Source: an uncultured Lachnospiraceae bacterium (GTDB lineage Bacteria > Bacillota > Clostridia > Lachnospirales > Lachnospiraceae). From it: DNA of 64,000 bases. This document shows positions 9,034-17,679 of this stretch, one piece after another (the stretch's first letter is position 1; every line of letters begins with the position of its first letter). The stretch spans positions 1-64,000 of the forward strand of contig CAKRIL010000006.1 in NCBI GenBank assembly GCA_934343915.1. The letters run 5' to 3'. The notes under the pieces are model-generated. The model was given only the letters and a program-made list of their open reading frames with translations. It was not told the DNA's origin and ran no database searches. The position numbers and the translations under genes are program-made.

Positions 9034-12000
9034 GTTAAGAATCGGACTCAGAAGAATATGCGCGTATGTACTTTCGGTGCTCGTTATATTTTTAACGGTA
9101 ACATCAGGAACTGCTGTGTTGGCGGCGGCACAGGAAGGCGATGAAGAACAGACACAGACAATATATATTTCGACCACGGAGGAATTTATAGAATTTGCGT
9201 CGCAGTGCTATATAGATTCGTGGTCTGTGAACAAGGTTATTGAGCTCGCCGCAGACCTTGATTTTACCGGAGTTGATTCCGTTATGGTTCCGGTATTCGA
9301 CGGTAAGTTCAACGGCAACGGACACACTATCTCAGGACTGGATTATGTCGGAGAGGGATATGTGACGGCACTTTTCAGATATGTTAAGCAGAACGGCGTG
9401 ATAGATAACCTCAAGGTTGAGGGAAAGGTCACAGCCAATGATGAGCAGGAATGTGTCGGGGGAATTGTAGGAAGCAACTACGGCATCATAAAGAACTGTA
9501 CATTCAGCGGAACCGTGAACGGAAAGAGAATAATAGGCGGTATTGCGGCATTCAATAAGAATACCGGAATAATCAGAAAGTGTTATGTATTAGGAAGCAT
9601 ATCAGGCTCATATTATACAGGCGGAGTTACAGGTATTAACCATGGAATTATAACAGGATGTAAGAATATTGCAGGAATCAATGATGACAGCGAATGGGTG
9701 GCATCCGAGGATGAGATGAATTCCGACATCATAAGCAGCTTCACGGGCTCGGATAACAGCAGCTCAATAAGAAGCGGAGTCGACACGGGCGGTATCGCAG
9801 GATACTCGGATGGTATTATAGCAAGCTGCTATAACATAGCCAATGTCGGATACGAGCATGTCGGCTATAATATCGGTGGAATCGTCGGACGACAGGCGGG
9901 AATCGTGTCATCCAGCGACAATTCCGGTACTGTCAGCGGAAGAAAGGATGTAGGCGGAATCGTAGGACAGTTAGAGCCATACATAGAGGTTATAGAGGCG
10001 GAGACCATAAGAAGCTCGGTCAATGAGCTCCATGACCTTGTTGATAAGACGCTTAACGACCTTGGGGATGGAAAGGATGTCATACATGACGACCTTGAGA
10101 ATATACGTGCACATGCAGACAATGCTGTTGATGAAGGACATGTGATGGCGGATGAGATATCAGCCTTTGCCGACAGCAATATGGATCAGCTCGACTTGAT
10201 AACCGAGCGTCTTGAGTATGTATCGGATTCAATGCCGGCGGTGCTCGATTCCTTAAGTGCGGCATCAGGCAATATCAACAGCATGGGTGATGCACTTAAG
10301 AGGTTAAATGATGACCTTGATATTAAGGCTCAGATTGATGCCAACAGCGGAGATAAGGAGAAGTACGACGCGGCTGTCAATAAGATTAATGATGCGATAG
10401 ACCGCTTTAATGATTCGGTAAAGAATGGCTCATGGGACGAGATTGATGCCATTCTTAAGGATGAGGACGGCAATTATAAGAACTTCGGTGACCTTACGGA
10501 TGATGAGCGCAGGGAAGTGCTTGAAAAGCTCATAGATATAATGCAGAATGCGGAGGATATGTCACAGGCAGCAGGAGATATAATGGACGGCCTCAGTACC
10601 ATATATGATGTGGTAAAGCCTTATGTCGAGCATTCCATGGATGCGGCAGGTGAGGATATTGACAAGGCTGTCGATGAGCTTCAGAAGGCTTCTGATAATA
10701 CCAATGCGGCAATCAACGGACTTAAGGGCATATTCACATATCTTAATGCACAATCAGATATAAGATTCACAAGACTTTCGGAAGATTATGATACACACAG
10801 GCAGAATCTTTATGATGAAATCAAGAGTATCTCAGATGGCCTTGGCAGACTCGGGGACGATTCATCAGCATACTCGGATGTCGTGAATGACGATATGAGA
10901 GCGGTTAATGACAAGATTGAGGAGATTATCGATCTCATACTGGATAAGGTCGAGGCTTATACAGAACTTGATTCTGATGGATTGTATGATGATGTGTCTG
11001 ATGAAGAGATAGATGCCGAGACAACAGGACGTGTTGACGGCTGCCATAATTCAGGCGATGTAGCGGCTGATATTAATGTCGGCGGAATTGCCGGAGCGAT
11101 GGCCATAGACAGTGATGACCTTGAGGACAGCGCGGCAGGTAAGGCTGATGTGAGCTTGGGAAGCCGCTACCTTGTAAAATGTGTGCTAAATAACTGCCGC
11201 AATGATGGATATATTACTGCTAAAAAGGATGGTGCAGGCGGAGTTGCCGGATATATGAAGCTTGGTCTTATCAGGGAATCCACATCCTTTGGAAGCGTCA
11301 AGAGCTCCGACGGAGGATATGCAGGTGGTATATGCGGTGAATCATTGTCCATGATTCAGAATTCCTATGCTCTCTGCTCTGTGGAGGGAAATAAGTATGT
11401 CGGCGGTATAGCAGGATATGGAAACGTAATCAGAAACTGCTATTCCATGGTGTATCTTGAAGCACAGTCAGGAAGAGTCGGTGCCATTGCAGGTCAGACT
11501 ACCGCATACGAGGATGAGGAAGAAGAAAATGAAGATAAAGTAATTGATAACTACTACGTTGATAATGGTGTTCACGGTATTGACGGAATCAGCTATACAG
11601 GTGTGGCTGAGCCGATAACATATGAGAATCTGTTAAAGGTTGAAGGAATTCCTGCCGATTTTACGCATCTGAGAATAATATTCAGAATGGACGATACCTA
11701 TGTGGGGTCGAAGGAATATGAATATGGTATGGATTTGGCTGATATTGAATTCCCGGGTATACCTGAAAGAGCCGGATACTACGGAGTATGGCCTGACCTG
11801 GCGGGCAGGAAGATGATAGGAAATCTTGTAGTCATCGGAGAATATAAGGAGAGCATAACCGCGGTAGAGAGTGCGGAGACAGCACAGAATGGCAAGGCAT
11901 ATGCTATTGTATCGAATAACTTTGATGAAAAGGTATCCGTACAGACCACTGTCACAACGGATGCTCCTTCAAGCGCTGAGAACAAGGAGCATATATCTTA

Positions 12001-12343
12001 CAGCGTCACCGTAGACAATGTGAATAGTTCTGCTGTGAACGAGATGAAGGTACGGCTTTTGAATCCTTACGAGAAAAGTAAGGTATACAGGCTCGACGAC
12101 GGAGTGTGGACGGAGCTTACGGTTAAGGACAGAGGCAGCTATGTGGAGACTGTTATGTATGGAACCACGGGTGTATTCTGCATCGTCAATGAGAAAGTTA
12201 ATCCGATGCTGTATGTCATAATCGGAGGCATGGCGGCCGCAGTTGTATGTATTATAATTATTATAAATCTCATAAAAAAGAGAAAAAATAAGAGTTCAAA
12301 AAAGAAGGAAAAGAAGAATGAGTCCGAAGGTCAGTTATCTTAA
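9011..12343 (+). CDS. Surface protein with GLUG repeats, coiled coil and membrane anchor
   Basis: A 1110-residue exported protein. A signal segment (about residues 15-40) is followed by GLUG-type repeats (about 90-320: VGGIVGSNYGIIKNC, GGIAGYSDGIIASCYN), a long Asp/Asn-rich helical region (about 326-663), a second GLUG block (about 689-830) and a Lys-rich cytoplasmic end after a membrane helix near 1066-1088. GLUG repeats are known from clostridial surface adhesins and some peptidases; no catalytic domain is visible here. It shares a transcript with the MMPL transporter and overlaps it, which suggests a common envelope function. The ATG at 9011 follows GAGGAG at 9001; ATGs at 9017 and 9026 are alternatives. 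Confidence 0.82.
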   Translation: MKMRRMNKLRIGLRRICAYVLSVLVIFLTVTSGTAVLAAAQEGDEEQTQTIYISTTEEFIEFASQCYIDSWSVNKVIELAADLDFTGVDSVMVPVFDGKFNGNGHTISGLDYVGEGYVTALFRYVKQNGVIDNLKVEGKVTANDEQECVGGIVGSNYGIIKNCTFSGTVNGKRIIGGIAAFNKNTGIIRKCYVLGSISGSYYTGGVTGINHGIITGCKNIAGINDDSEWVASEDEMNSDIISSFTGSDNSSSIRSGVDTGGIAGYSDGIIASCYNIANVGYEHVGYNIGGIVGRQAGIVSSSDNSGTVSGRKDVGGIVGQLEPYIEVIEAETIRSSVNELHDLVDKTLNDLGDGKDVIHDDLENIRAHADNAVDEGHVMADEISAFADSNMDQLDLITERLEYVSDSMPAVLDSLSAASGNINSMGDALKRLNDDLDIKAQIDANSGDKEKYDAAVNKINDAIDRFNDSVKNGSWDEIDAILKDEDGNYKNFGDLTDDERREVLEKLIDIMQNAEDMSQAAGDIMDGLSTIYDVVKPYVEHSMDAAGEDIDKAVDELQKASDNTNAAINGLKGIFTYLNAQSDIRFTRLSEDYDTHRQNLYDEIKSISDGLGRLGDDSSAYSDVVNDDMRAVNDKIEEIIDLILDKVEAYTELDSDGLYDDVSDEEIDAETTGRVDGCHNSGDVAADINVGGIAGAMAIDSDDLEDSAAGKADVSLGSRYLVKCVLNNCRNDGYITAKKDGAGGVAGYMKLGLIRESTSFGSVKSSDGGYAGGICGESLSMIQNSYALCSVEGNKYVGGIAGYGNVIRNCYSMVYLEAQSGRVGAIAGQTTAYEDEEEENEDKVIDNYYVDNGVHGIDGISYTGVAEPITYENLLKVEGIPADFTHLRIIFRMDDTYVGSKEYEYGMDLADIEFPGIPERAGYYGVWPDLAGRKMIGNLVVIGEYKESITAVESAETAQNGKAYAIVSNNFDEKVSVQTTVTTDAPSSAENKEHISYSVTVDNVNSSAVNEMKVRLLNPYEKSKVYRLDDGVWTELTVKDRGSYVETVMYGTTGVFCIVNEKVNPMLYVIIGGMAAAVVCIIIIINLIKKRKNKSSKKKEKKNESEGQLS

Positions 12344-13202
12344 TAACCTCCATGAGACATATATTGAGGAAAAGAAAGTTGTTTTCGAAGGGAATGAACA
12401 TGATGTCCCGATTATCATGTTCACGCCGTACAGAGATGCGGCGTGGTTAAGCCATGGCTTTTCCACAAGATACGGCGGAGTGAGCGATGGAATATATAGC
12501 AGCATGAATCTGAGCTTTTCACAGGGCGATGATGAGAGGCTTGTAATGAAAAATCATTCCATTATGGCGGCAGCCATGGGAGTTGAGCTTAAGAACATGG
12601 TATATTCACATCAGACGCACACGGTCAATGTGATGCGTGTGACAGGTGAGCATGCAGGAATGGGTTTTGTACGGGAGAGAAGCTTTCATGATGTTGACGG
12701 CTTCGTGACTGACGTTCCGGGACTGATGCTTGTGACGGCATATGCTGATTGTGTACCTCTGTATTTTGCCGATATGAGGCTTCATATAATCGGGCTGGCA
12801 CATTCGGGCTGGCGCGGAACTGTCAATAATATGGCACAGGCGGTTGTCGATAAGCTTGAGAAAGAATTCGGGAGCAGACCTTGTGATATATCTGCGTTCA
12901 TCGGGCCGTCCATATGTGCCTCATGCTATGAGGTCGGTGATGACGTGGCACAGAACTTTAAGGATAAGTACGGTGCCGAAGCAGACCTGATTCTGACAAA
13001 AAAAGAGGCGGCAACGGAGAATAAGTATTATCTTAATCTCCATGCCGCCAATAAGATTAACATGCTTCATGCAGGAATACCGGAACAGAATATTCATACT
13101 ACGGATATATGTACCTGCTGTAATTCGGAACTGCTGTTTTCACACCGCGCATCCAAGGGAAAGCGCGGAGGACTGTGTGGATATATGATGATTAATTATT
13201 GA
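12318..13202 (+). CDS. pgeF: PgeF/YfiH family (laccase-domain) purine nucleoside phosphorylase-like protein
   Basis: A 294-residue member of the DUF152/YfiH family, formerly called multicopper polyphenol oxidase. The metal-site residues are visible in YSHQTHT, AYADCVPLYF and AHSGWRGTV, and the C-terminus holds CTCCNSELLFSHRASKGKRG. Some members act as purine nucleoside phosphorylase or adenosine deaminase, and E. coli YfiH edits cell-wall precursors; which applies here is open. The start overlaps the upstream gene by 26 bases. The 3' end overlaps the convergent PRPP-synthetase-like gene by 11 bases, with no terminator between them. Confidence 0.9.
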   Translation: MSPKVSYLNNLHETYIEEKKVVFEGNEHDVPIIMFTPYRDAAWLSHGFSTRYGGVSDGIYSSMNLSFSQGDDERLVMKNHSIMAAAMGVELKNMVYSHQTHTVNVMRVTGEHAGMGFVRERSFHDVDGFVTDVPGLMLVTAYADCVPLYFADMRLHIIGLAHSGWRGTVNNMAQAVVDKLEKEFGSRPCDISAFIGPSICASCYEVGDDVAQNFKDKYGAEADLILTKKEAATENKYYLNLHAANKINMLHAGIPEQNIHTTDICTCCNSELLFSHRASKGKRGGLCGYMMINY

Positions 13203-14400
13203 TGCCGCGTTCCTTTTCATATTCAAGACGTGTCTCATCATTGTATTTGTTGATAAGGTCATGGATTCTCTCGGTAGGATCCATGAGATTGCCGATTGAC
13301 TTGTCATGATTGAGCGCGTCGATAATCTTGGCTAAGAACTTGCTCATATCGGCTTCGATAAAGTAAGGCTTAGCCTTAATATTATCGCTGATATAGGTAA
13401 GGTTCGTTGTGACAACACCTGAGATATAGCCCTTGTTGTAGTATTCATCGAACTTGGCCATACCGTCAGTGAACAGACCGAAGGTGGTACATACGAATAC
13501 TCTGCGGCAGCCGCGCTGCTTAAGGCTGGCTGCGGTGTCAAGGATGCTCTCGCCTGATGAAATCATATCGTCAATAACCATGACATCCATGCCTGTCACA
13601 TCGCTTCCTAAGAATTCATGAGCGACGATAGGATTCTTTCCGTTGACAACGTGGGCATAATCGCGTCGCTTGTAGAACATTCCGAGGTCAACTCCGAGTA
13701 CATTTGAAAAATATACCGCACGGCTCATGGCTCCCTCGTCAGGAGAGATAATCATGAGATGGTCCTTGTCTATCGTTATATCATTGAACTTTTTGGTTAT
13801 AGCCTTGATGAACTGATAAGGAGGCTGGAAGTTGTCGAAGCCTCGGAGAGGGATTGAATTATTGACTCTCGGGTCATGAGCATCAAAGGTTATGATGTTG
13901 TTTACGCCCATCTTGGTCAGCTCCTGAAGGGCAAGTGCCGCATCAAGCGACTCGAGCTTGGAACGCTTATGTTGTCTGCTCTCATATAAAAACGGCATGA
14001 TTACGGTGATTCTCTTGCAGTGTGAGCCTGCTGCCGCGATTATTCTCTTGAGATCCTGAAAATGATTGTCAGGGGACATGTAGTTAGTGTGACCGAACAC
14101 ATTGTAGGTGATGCTGTGGTTGCATACATCCGTAAGAATATATAGATCAGTTCCGCGCACGGAGTCTAATATCTGACCCTTGGCTTCTCCTGAGCCGAAG
14201 CGTGGGCATTTGCTGCCGACAATGTAGGAATCTTCAAGATAACCCTTGAATTCTATTCTGTCCTTGTGCTCATTGTGAGCCTCATTGCGGAATTGAACGA
14301 TATAGTCATTGACTCTGCTGCCAAGCTCCTTGCAGCTCTCCATGACAATAAGCTTAAGCGGAGCTACGGGAAGTGTTGTGATTTCTTTTTCAGTGCTCAT
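13192..14400 (-). CDS. Ribose-phosphate pyrophosphokinase-like protein, divergent long form
   Basis: A 402-residue protein of the PRPP synthetase family, which makes phosphoribosyl pyrophosphate from ribose-5-phosphate and ATP. The PRPP-binding loop VMVIDDMISSGESILDTA is intact in the C-terminal half. The protein is about 85 residues longer than classic Prs (around 315). The usual catalytic flexible loop is replaced by MPFLYESRQHKRSKLES, and the pyrophosphate-site region reads FDAHDPRVNNSIP. It therefore belongs to a divergent branch; enzymatic activity is likely but not certain. The start is the ATG at 14400, with a GGAAAGG ribosome site on the minus strand; an in-frame start at 14463 would overlap the promoter region. 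Confidence 0.8.
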   Translation of the reverse strand: MSTEKEITTLPVAPLKLIVMESCKELGSRVNDYIVQFRNEAHNEHKDRIEFKGYLEDSYIVGSKCPRFGSGEAKGQILDSVRGTDLYILTDVCNHSITYNVFGHTNYMSPDNHFQDLKRIIAAAGSHCKRITVIMPFLYESRQHKRSKLESLDAALALQELTKMGVNNIITFDAHDPRVNNSIPLRGFDNFQPPYQFIKAITKKFNDITIDKDHLMIISPDEGAMSRAVYFSNVLGVDLGMFYKRRDYAHVVNGKNPIVAHEFLGSDVTGMDVMVIDDMISSGESILDTAASLKQRGCRRVFVCTTFGLFTDGMAKFDEYYNKGYISGVVTTNLTYISDNIKAKPYFIEADMSKFLAKIIDALNHDKSIGNLMDPTERIHDLINKYNDETRLEYEKERGINN

Positions 14401-14457
14401 AAGTGTGTCTGCCTTTCCTATATAGTATATAATTAGCTTACGATTAATTTTTCGGTT

Positions 14458-14463
14458 TGTCAA
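14458..14463 (-). promoter_or_regulatory. Possible -35 element of the PRPP-synthetase-like gene
   Basis: A perfect TTGACA reads on the minus strand at 14463-14458, 58 bases before the start codon. The hexamer 17 bases further on (TAAGCT) is a poor -10, so only the -35 can be supported. No other promoter is evident for this gene in the divergent region. Confidence 0.3.
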
Positions 14464-14492
14464 TCATCATATCAACAGATAAAACTAAAACC

Positions 14493-14521
14493 TTTACAAA
14501 CACAAAATTAATTGTTATGAT
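14493..14521 (+). promoter_or_regulatory. Vegetative promoter for der-plsY-gpsA
   Basis: TTTACA (14493-14498), a 17-base spacer and TATGAT (14516-14521) with an extended -10 TG at 14513-14514. It lies 69 bases before the der start codon, in the region divergent from the PRPP-synthetase-like gene. Confidence 0.75.
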
Positions 14522-14589
14522 GTAAATGTTGCAAATTTTTAATTATGAATAATCCCACTGGAAATTTTATTTTATAAAGAGGTGAAAGA

Positions 14590-15915
14590 ATGAGTAAACC
14601 GATAGTTGCCATAGTCGGCAGACCTAATGTTGGTAAATCAACACTGTTCAATGCACTTGCGGGACAGCAGATTTCCATAGTAAAGGACACCCCGGGTGTT
14701 ACAAGAGACAGAATATATGCTGACGTTGAATGGCTTCGTTATAATTTTACTATGATTGATACAGGCGGTATTGAGCCTGACAGCAAGGACATAATTCTTG
14801 CACAGATGAGAGAACAGGCACAGATTGCCATTGATACAGCCGATGTAATAATATTCCTTGTTGATGTTAAGCAGGGGCTTGTGGATTCTGATTCTAAGGT
14901 GGCTGACATGTTAAGACGTTCGGGCAAGCCTATTGTTCTCGTTGTCAACAAGGTTGATGATTTCAATAAGATGATGCCGGATGTGTATGAGTTCTATAAT
15001 CTTGGAATCGGCGACCCTATGCCTATATCTTCTGTCAACAGACTTGGATTTGGCGAGATGCTTGATGCGGTTACGGGACATTTTACCGAGGAGATGCTTA
15101 CGGACACGGAGGATGAGCGTCCTCGGGTAGCCATAGTAGGTAAGCCTAATGTAGGTAAGTCATCAATAATCAATAAGCTCACGGGAGCTAACAGAGTTAT
15201 CGTATCGGACATTGCGGGAACGACCCGTGATGCCATCGACACCGAGGTTAAGTATCAGGGAAGAGAGTATGTGTTCATTGATACGGCAGGTCTCAGAAGA
15301 AAGAGCAAGATTAAGGAAGATCTTGAGAGATACAGCATTATCCGTACGGTCAGCGCCGTTGAGCGTGCAGATGTCGTGCTTGTGGTCATTGATGCGACTG
15401 AGGGAGTTACCGAGCAGGATGCTAAGATTGCAGGTATAGCACATGAGAGAGGCAAGGGAATAATCGTTGTTGTCAACAAGTGGGATGCCATTGAGAAGAA
15501 TGATAAGACTATGTATGAGCACAACAATAAGATTAAGGAGATTCTCTCGTTTATACCATATGCCGAGGTAATGTTCGTTTCGGCTGAGACAGGTCAGAGA
15601 CTTAACAAGCTCTACGATATGATTGATATGGTTATAGAGAATCAGAACTTAAGAATACAGACAGGTGTTCTCAACGAGATTCTGTCCGAAGCAGTTGCGA
15701 TGCAGCAGCCGCCTTCAGATAAGGGCCGCCGTCTTAAGATTTTCTATATGACGCAGGTAGCTGTGGCTCCACCTACATTTGTCATATTTGTAAATGACAA
15801 GGAGCTTATGCACTTCTCGTACACAAGATACATTGAAAACAAGATAAGAGAAGCGTTCGGCTTCAGAGGCACGGCACTTAAGTTCATAATACGTGAGAGA
15901 AACGAAAAGGAGTAG
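14590..15915 (+). CDS. der: GTPase Der (EngA)
   Basis: Essential 50S-assembly GTPase with two tandem G domains and a KH-like C-terminal domain. The first G1 motif, GRPNVGKST, lies at about residues 8-16 with DTGG following, and the second, GKPNVGKSS, at about 184 with DTAGLRRKSKI. Both NKxD motifs (NKVDD and NKWDA) are present. The length of 441 residues is normal. AGAGGTG lies 6-12 bases before the ATG. plsY and gpsA follow within 13 and 2 bases, a common clostridial operon. Confidence 0.97.
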   Translation: MSKPIVAIVGRPNVGKSTLFNALAGQQISIVKDTPGVTRDRIYADVEWLRYNFTMIDTGGIEPDSKDIILAQMREQAQIAIDTADVIIFLVDVKQGLVDSDSKVADMLRRSGKPIVLVVNKVDDFNKMMPDVYEFYNLGIGDPMPISSVNRLGFGEMLDAVTGHFTEEMLTDTEDERPRVAIVGKPNVGKSSIINKLTGANRVIVSDIAGTTRDAIDTEVKYQGREYVFIDTAGLRRKSKIKEDLERYSIIRTVSAVERADVVLVVIDATEGVTEQDAKIAGIAHERGKGIIVVVNKWDAIEKNDKTMYEHNNKIKEILSFIPYAEVMFVSAETGQRLNKLYDMIDMVIENQNLRIQTGVLNEILSEAVAMQQPPSDKGRRLKIFYMTQVAVAPPTFVIFVNDKELMHFSYTRYIENKIREAFGFRGTALKFIIRERNEKE

Positions 15916-15927
15916 ACAGGATATATC

Positions 15928-16590
15928 ATGGAAACAGTAGTACAACGTCTTATTTGTCTGGTTATCGGTTATGTGTTCGGACTTTTTCAGACAGGTTATC
16001 TGTATGGAAAGATGCACGGAATTGATATCCGTAAGGAGGGAAGCGGCAATGCGGGAACAACCAATGCACTCCGTGTTCTCGGTAAGAAAGCAGGTATTAT
16101 CACTTATATAGGTGATATGGTCAAGGCTGTGCTTGCGGCAGCTGTGGTAAGACTTATATTCGGTCAGAGCCATGCTGATATTATTATGGTGCTTGTTCTT
16201 TACAGCGGCTTCGGCGTAATACTCGGACATAATTTTCCGTTCTACCTTGGCTTCAAGGGCGGAAAGGGTATTGCGGCTTCATCGGGAGTCATAGTATCTC
16301 TCGGTTACTGGCCGCTTATACTTCTTGGTTTTTGTACATTTATGATCATTACCATTATTACAAGATATGTATCCCTCGGTTCACTTGTGATGATGACGGG
16401 CTTTCTTGTAGAATTTATAATCTTTGCGGTGAACGGAATGATTCCGGGACTGTATCCGGGTGAGCTCGTTGAGGCGATAATTATTGCTGCCGTGCTAACG
16501 GTACTTGCTTTTTGGAGGCACAGAGCCAATATAGTGAGACTTGTTCATGGAAATGAGCGCAAATTATGGGGTGGAAAAAAGGAGAACTGA
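15928..16590 (+). CDS. plsY: Glycerol-3-phosphate acyltransferase PlsY
   Basis: Membrane enzyme that transfers an acyl group from acyl phosphate to glycerol-3-phosphate, the first step of phospholipid synthesis. The diagnostic cytoplasmic motifs SGNAGTTNALRVLG (about residues 38-51) and GHNFPFYLGFKGGKGIA (about 97-113) are intact, with five to six membrane segments. The length of 220 residues is usual. It is followed almost directly by gpsA, which makes its substrate. Confidence 0.96.
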   Translation: METVVQRLICLVIGYVFGLFQTGYLYGKMHGIDIRKEGSGNAGTTNALRVLGKKAGIITYIGDMVKAVLAAAVVRLIFGQSHADIIMVLVLYSGFGVILGHNFPFYLGFKGGKGIAASSGVIVSLGYWPLILLGFCTFMIITIITRYVSLGSLVMMTGFLVEFIIFAVNGMIPGLYPGELVEAIIIAAVLTVLAFWRHRANIVRLVHGNERKLWGGKKEN

Positions 16591-16591
16591 T

Positions 16592-17587
16592 ATGTCAAAG
16601 GTATGCATAGCCGGTGCCGGAAGCTGGGGACTTGCCCTTGCTCTTGTACTTGAAAAAAACGGACATGAAGTGACTGTATGGTCAGCACTTCCGGAGGAAA
16701 TAGCACTTCTTAAGGAGGAACATGAGAATAAGAGATGCCTTCCGGGTGTGATAATTCCTCCGATAATCAAGCTTACTGATAACCTTAAAGAGGCTCTTGC
16801 CGATAAGGATGTCATCGTGATGGCGGTAGCTTCACCTTATACACGTTCAACAGCAGCTAAGTTCGCACCTTATATTAAGGATGGTCAGATTATTGTCGAT
16901 GTTGCAAAGGGAATTGAGGAGAGCAGCCTTCACACCCTGTCACAGGTAATCAAGGAGGAGCTTCCGACTGCTGAGGTTGCGGTTCTATCGGGACCTACCC
17001 ATGCGGAGGAGGTAAGCAGATTCATTCCTACCACATGTGTTATTGGTTCGGAGAATGAGGAGACCGCATGCTTTCTGCAGAATCTTTTCATGAATGAGAA
17101 TTTCCGTATATATACAAGCTCTGATGTACTCGGCATAGAGGTTGGAGGTTCACTTAAGAATGTCATAGCGCTTGCAGCAGGAATTGCAGACGGCCTGGGA
17201 TACGGCGATAATACCAAGGCGGCACTTATAACAAGAGGAATCCATGAGATTTCACGACTTGGTGTTGCTATGGGCGGCAGGCTTCAGACCTTCTACGGAC
17301 TTACCGGAATGGGTGACCTCATAGTTACCTGTGCAAGTATGCATAGCCGCAACAGACGTGCGGGTATACTCATCGGACAGGGAAAGACCATGAAGGAAGC
17401 CATGGATGAGGTTCAGATGGTGGTTGAGGGTGTGTACTCAGCCAAGGCTGCACTTATTCTTGCAAGAAAATATAATATTCCTATGCCTATCACCGAGAAA
17501 ATAAATGAGATTTTATTTGAGGACAAGAGTGCCAAGGATGCCGTGCATGAGCTTATGGTTCGTGACAAGAAGGTAGAGTACGAATAA
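16592..17587 (+). CDS. gpsA: NAD(P)-dependent glycerol-3-phosphate dehydrogenase
   Basis: Reduces dihydroxyacetone phosphate to glycerol-3-phosphate, feeding the PlsY reaction encoded just upstream. The Rossmann motif GAGSWG lies near residue 7. The substrate-site segments LSGPTHAEEV and GGSLKNVIALAAGIADGLGYGDNTKAALITRG are typical; the second carries the catalytic lysine region. The start is the ATG at 16592 with GGAG at 16581-16584, one base after the plsY stop. The protein has 331 residues. Confidence 0.96.
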   Translation: MSKVCIAGAGSWGLALALVLEKNGHEVTVWSALPEEIALLKEEHENKRCLPGVIIPPIIKLTDNLKEALADKDVIVMAVASPYTRSTAAKFAPYIKDGQIIVDVAKGIEESSLHTLSQVIKEELPTAEVAVLSGPTHAEEVSRFIPTTCVIGSENEETACFLQNLFMNENFRIYTSSDVLGIEVGGSLKNVIALAAGIADGLGYGDNTKAALITRGIHEISRLGVAMGGRLQTFYGLTGMGDLIVTCASMHSRNRRAGILIGQGKTMKEAMDEVQMVVEGVYSAKAALILARKYNIPMPITEKINEILFEDKSAKDAVHELMVRDKKVEYE

Positions 17588-17631
17588 ATTCCGATATTTT
17601 TAATATTATGTTCTAACGAATAGTCTCCTTT

Positions 17632-17662
17632 GAATATAATTTAGCAGTTGCAAATTATATTC
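17632..17662 (+). repeat. Perfect 11-base inverted repeat in the spoIVA leader
   Basis: GAATATAATTT (17632-17642) and AAATTATATTC (17652-17662) are exact inverted copies around a nine-base loop. The right arm ends one base before the GGAGGAGG ribosome site of spoIVA. It could be an operator or an RNA hairpin; there is no T-run, so it is not a standard terminator of gpsA. Confidence 0.6.
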
Positions 17663-17679
17663 GGAGGAGGCTTTTGTTT

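Noticed and set aside
17588..17679. Sigma-E promoter for spoIVA.
   Set aside because: AT-rich matches exist but none has both boxes with 13-15 base spacing, so it was not listed.
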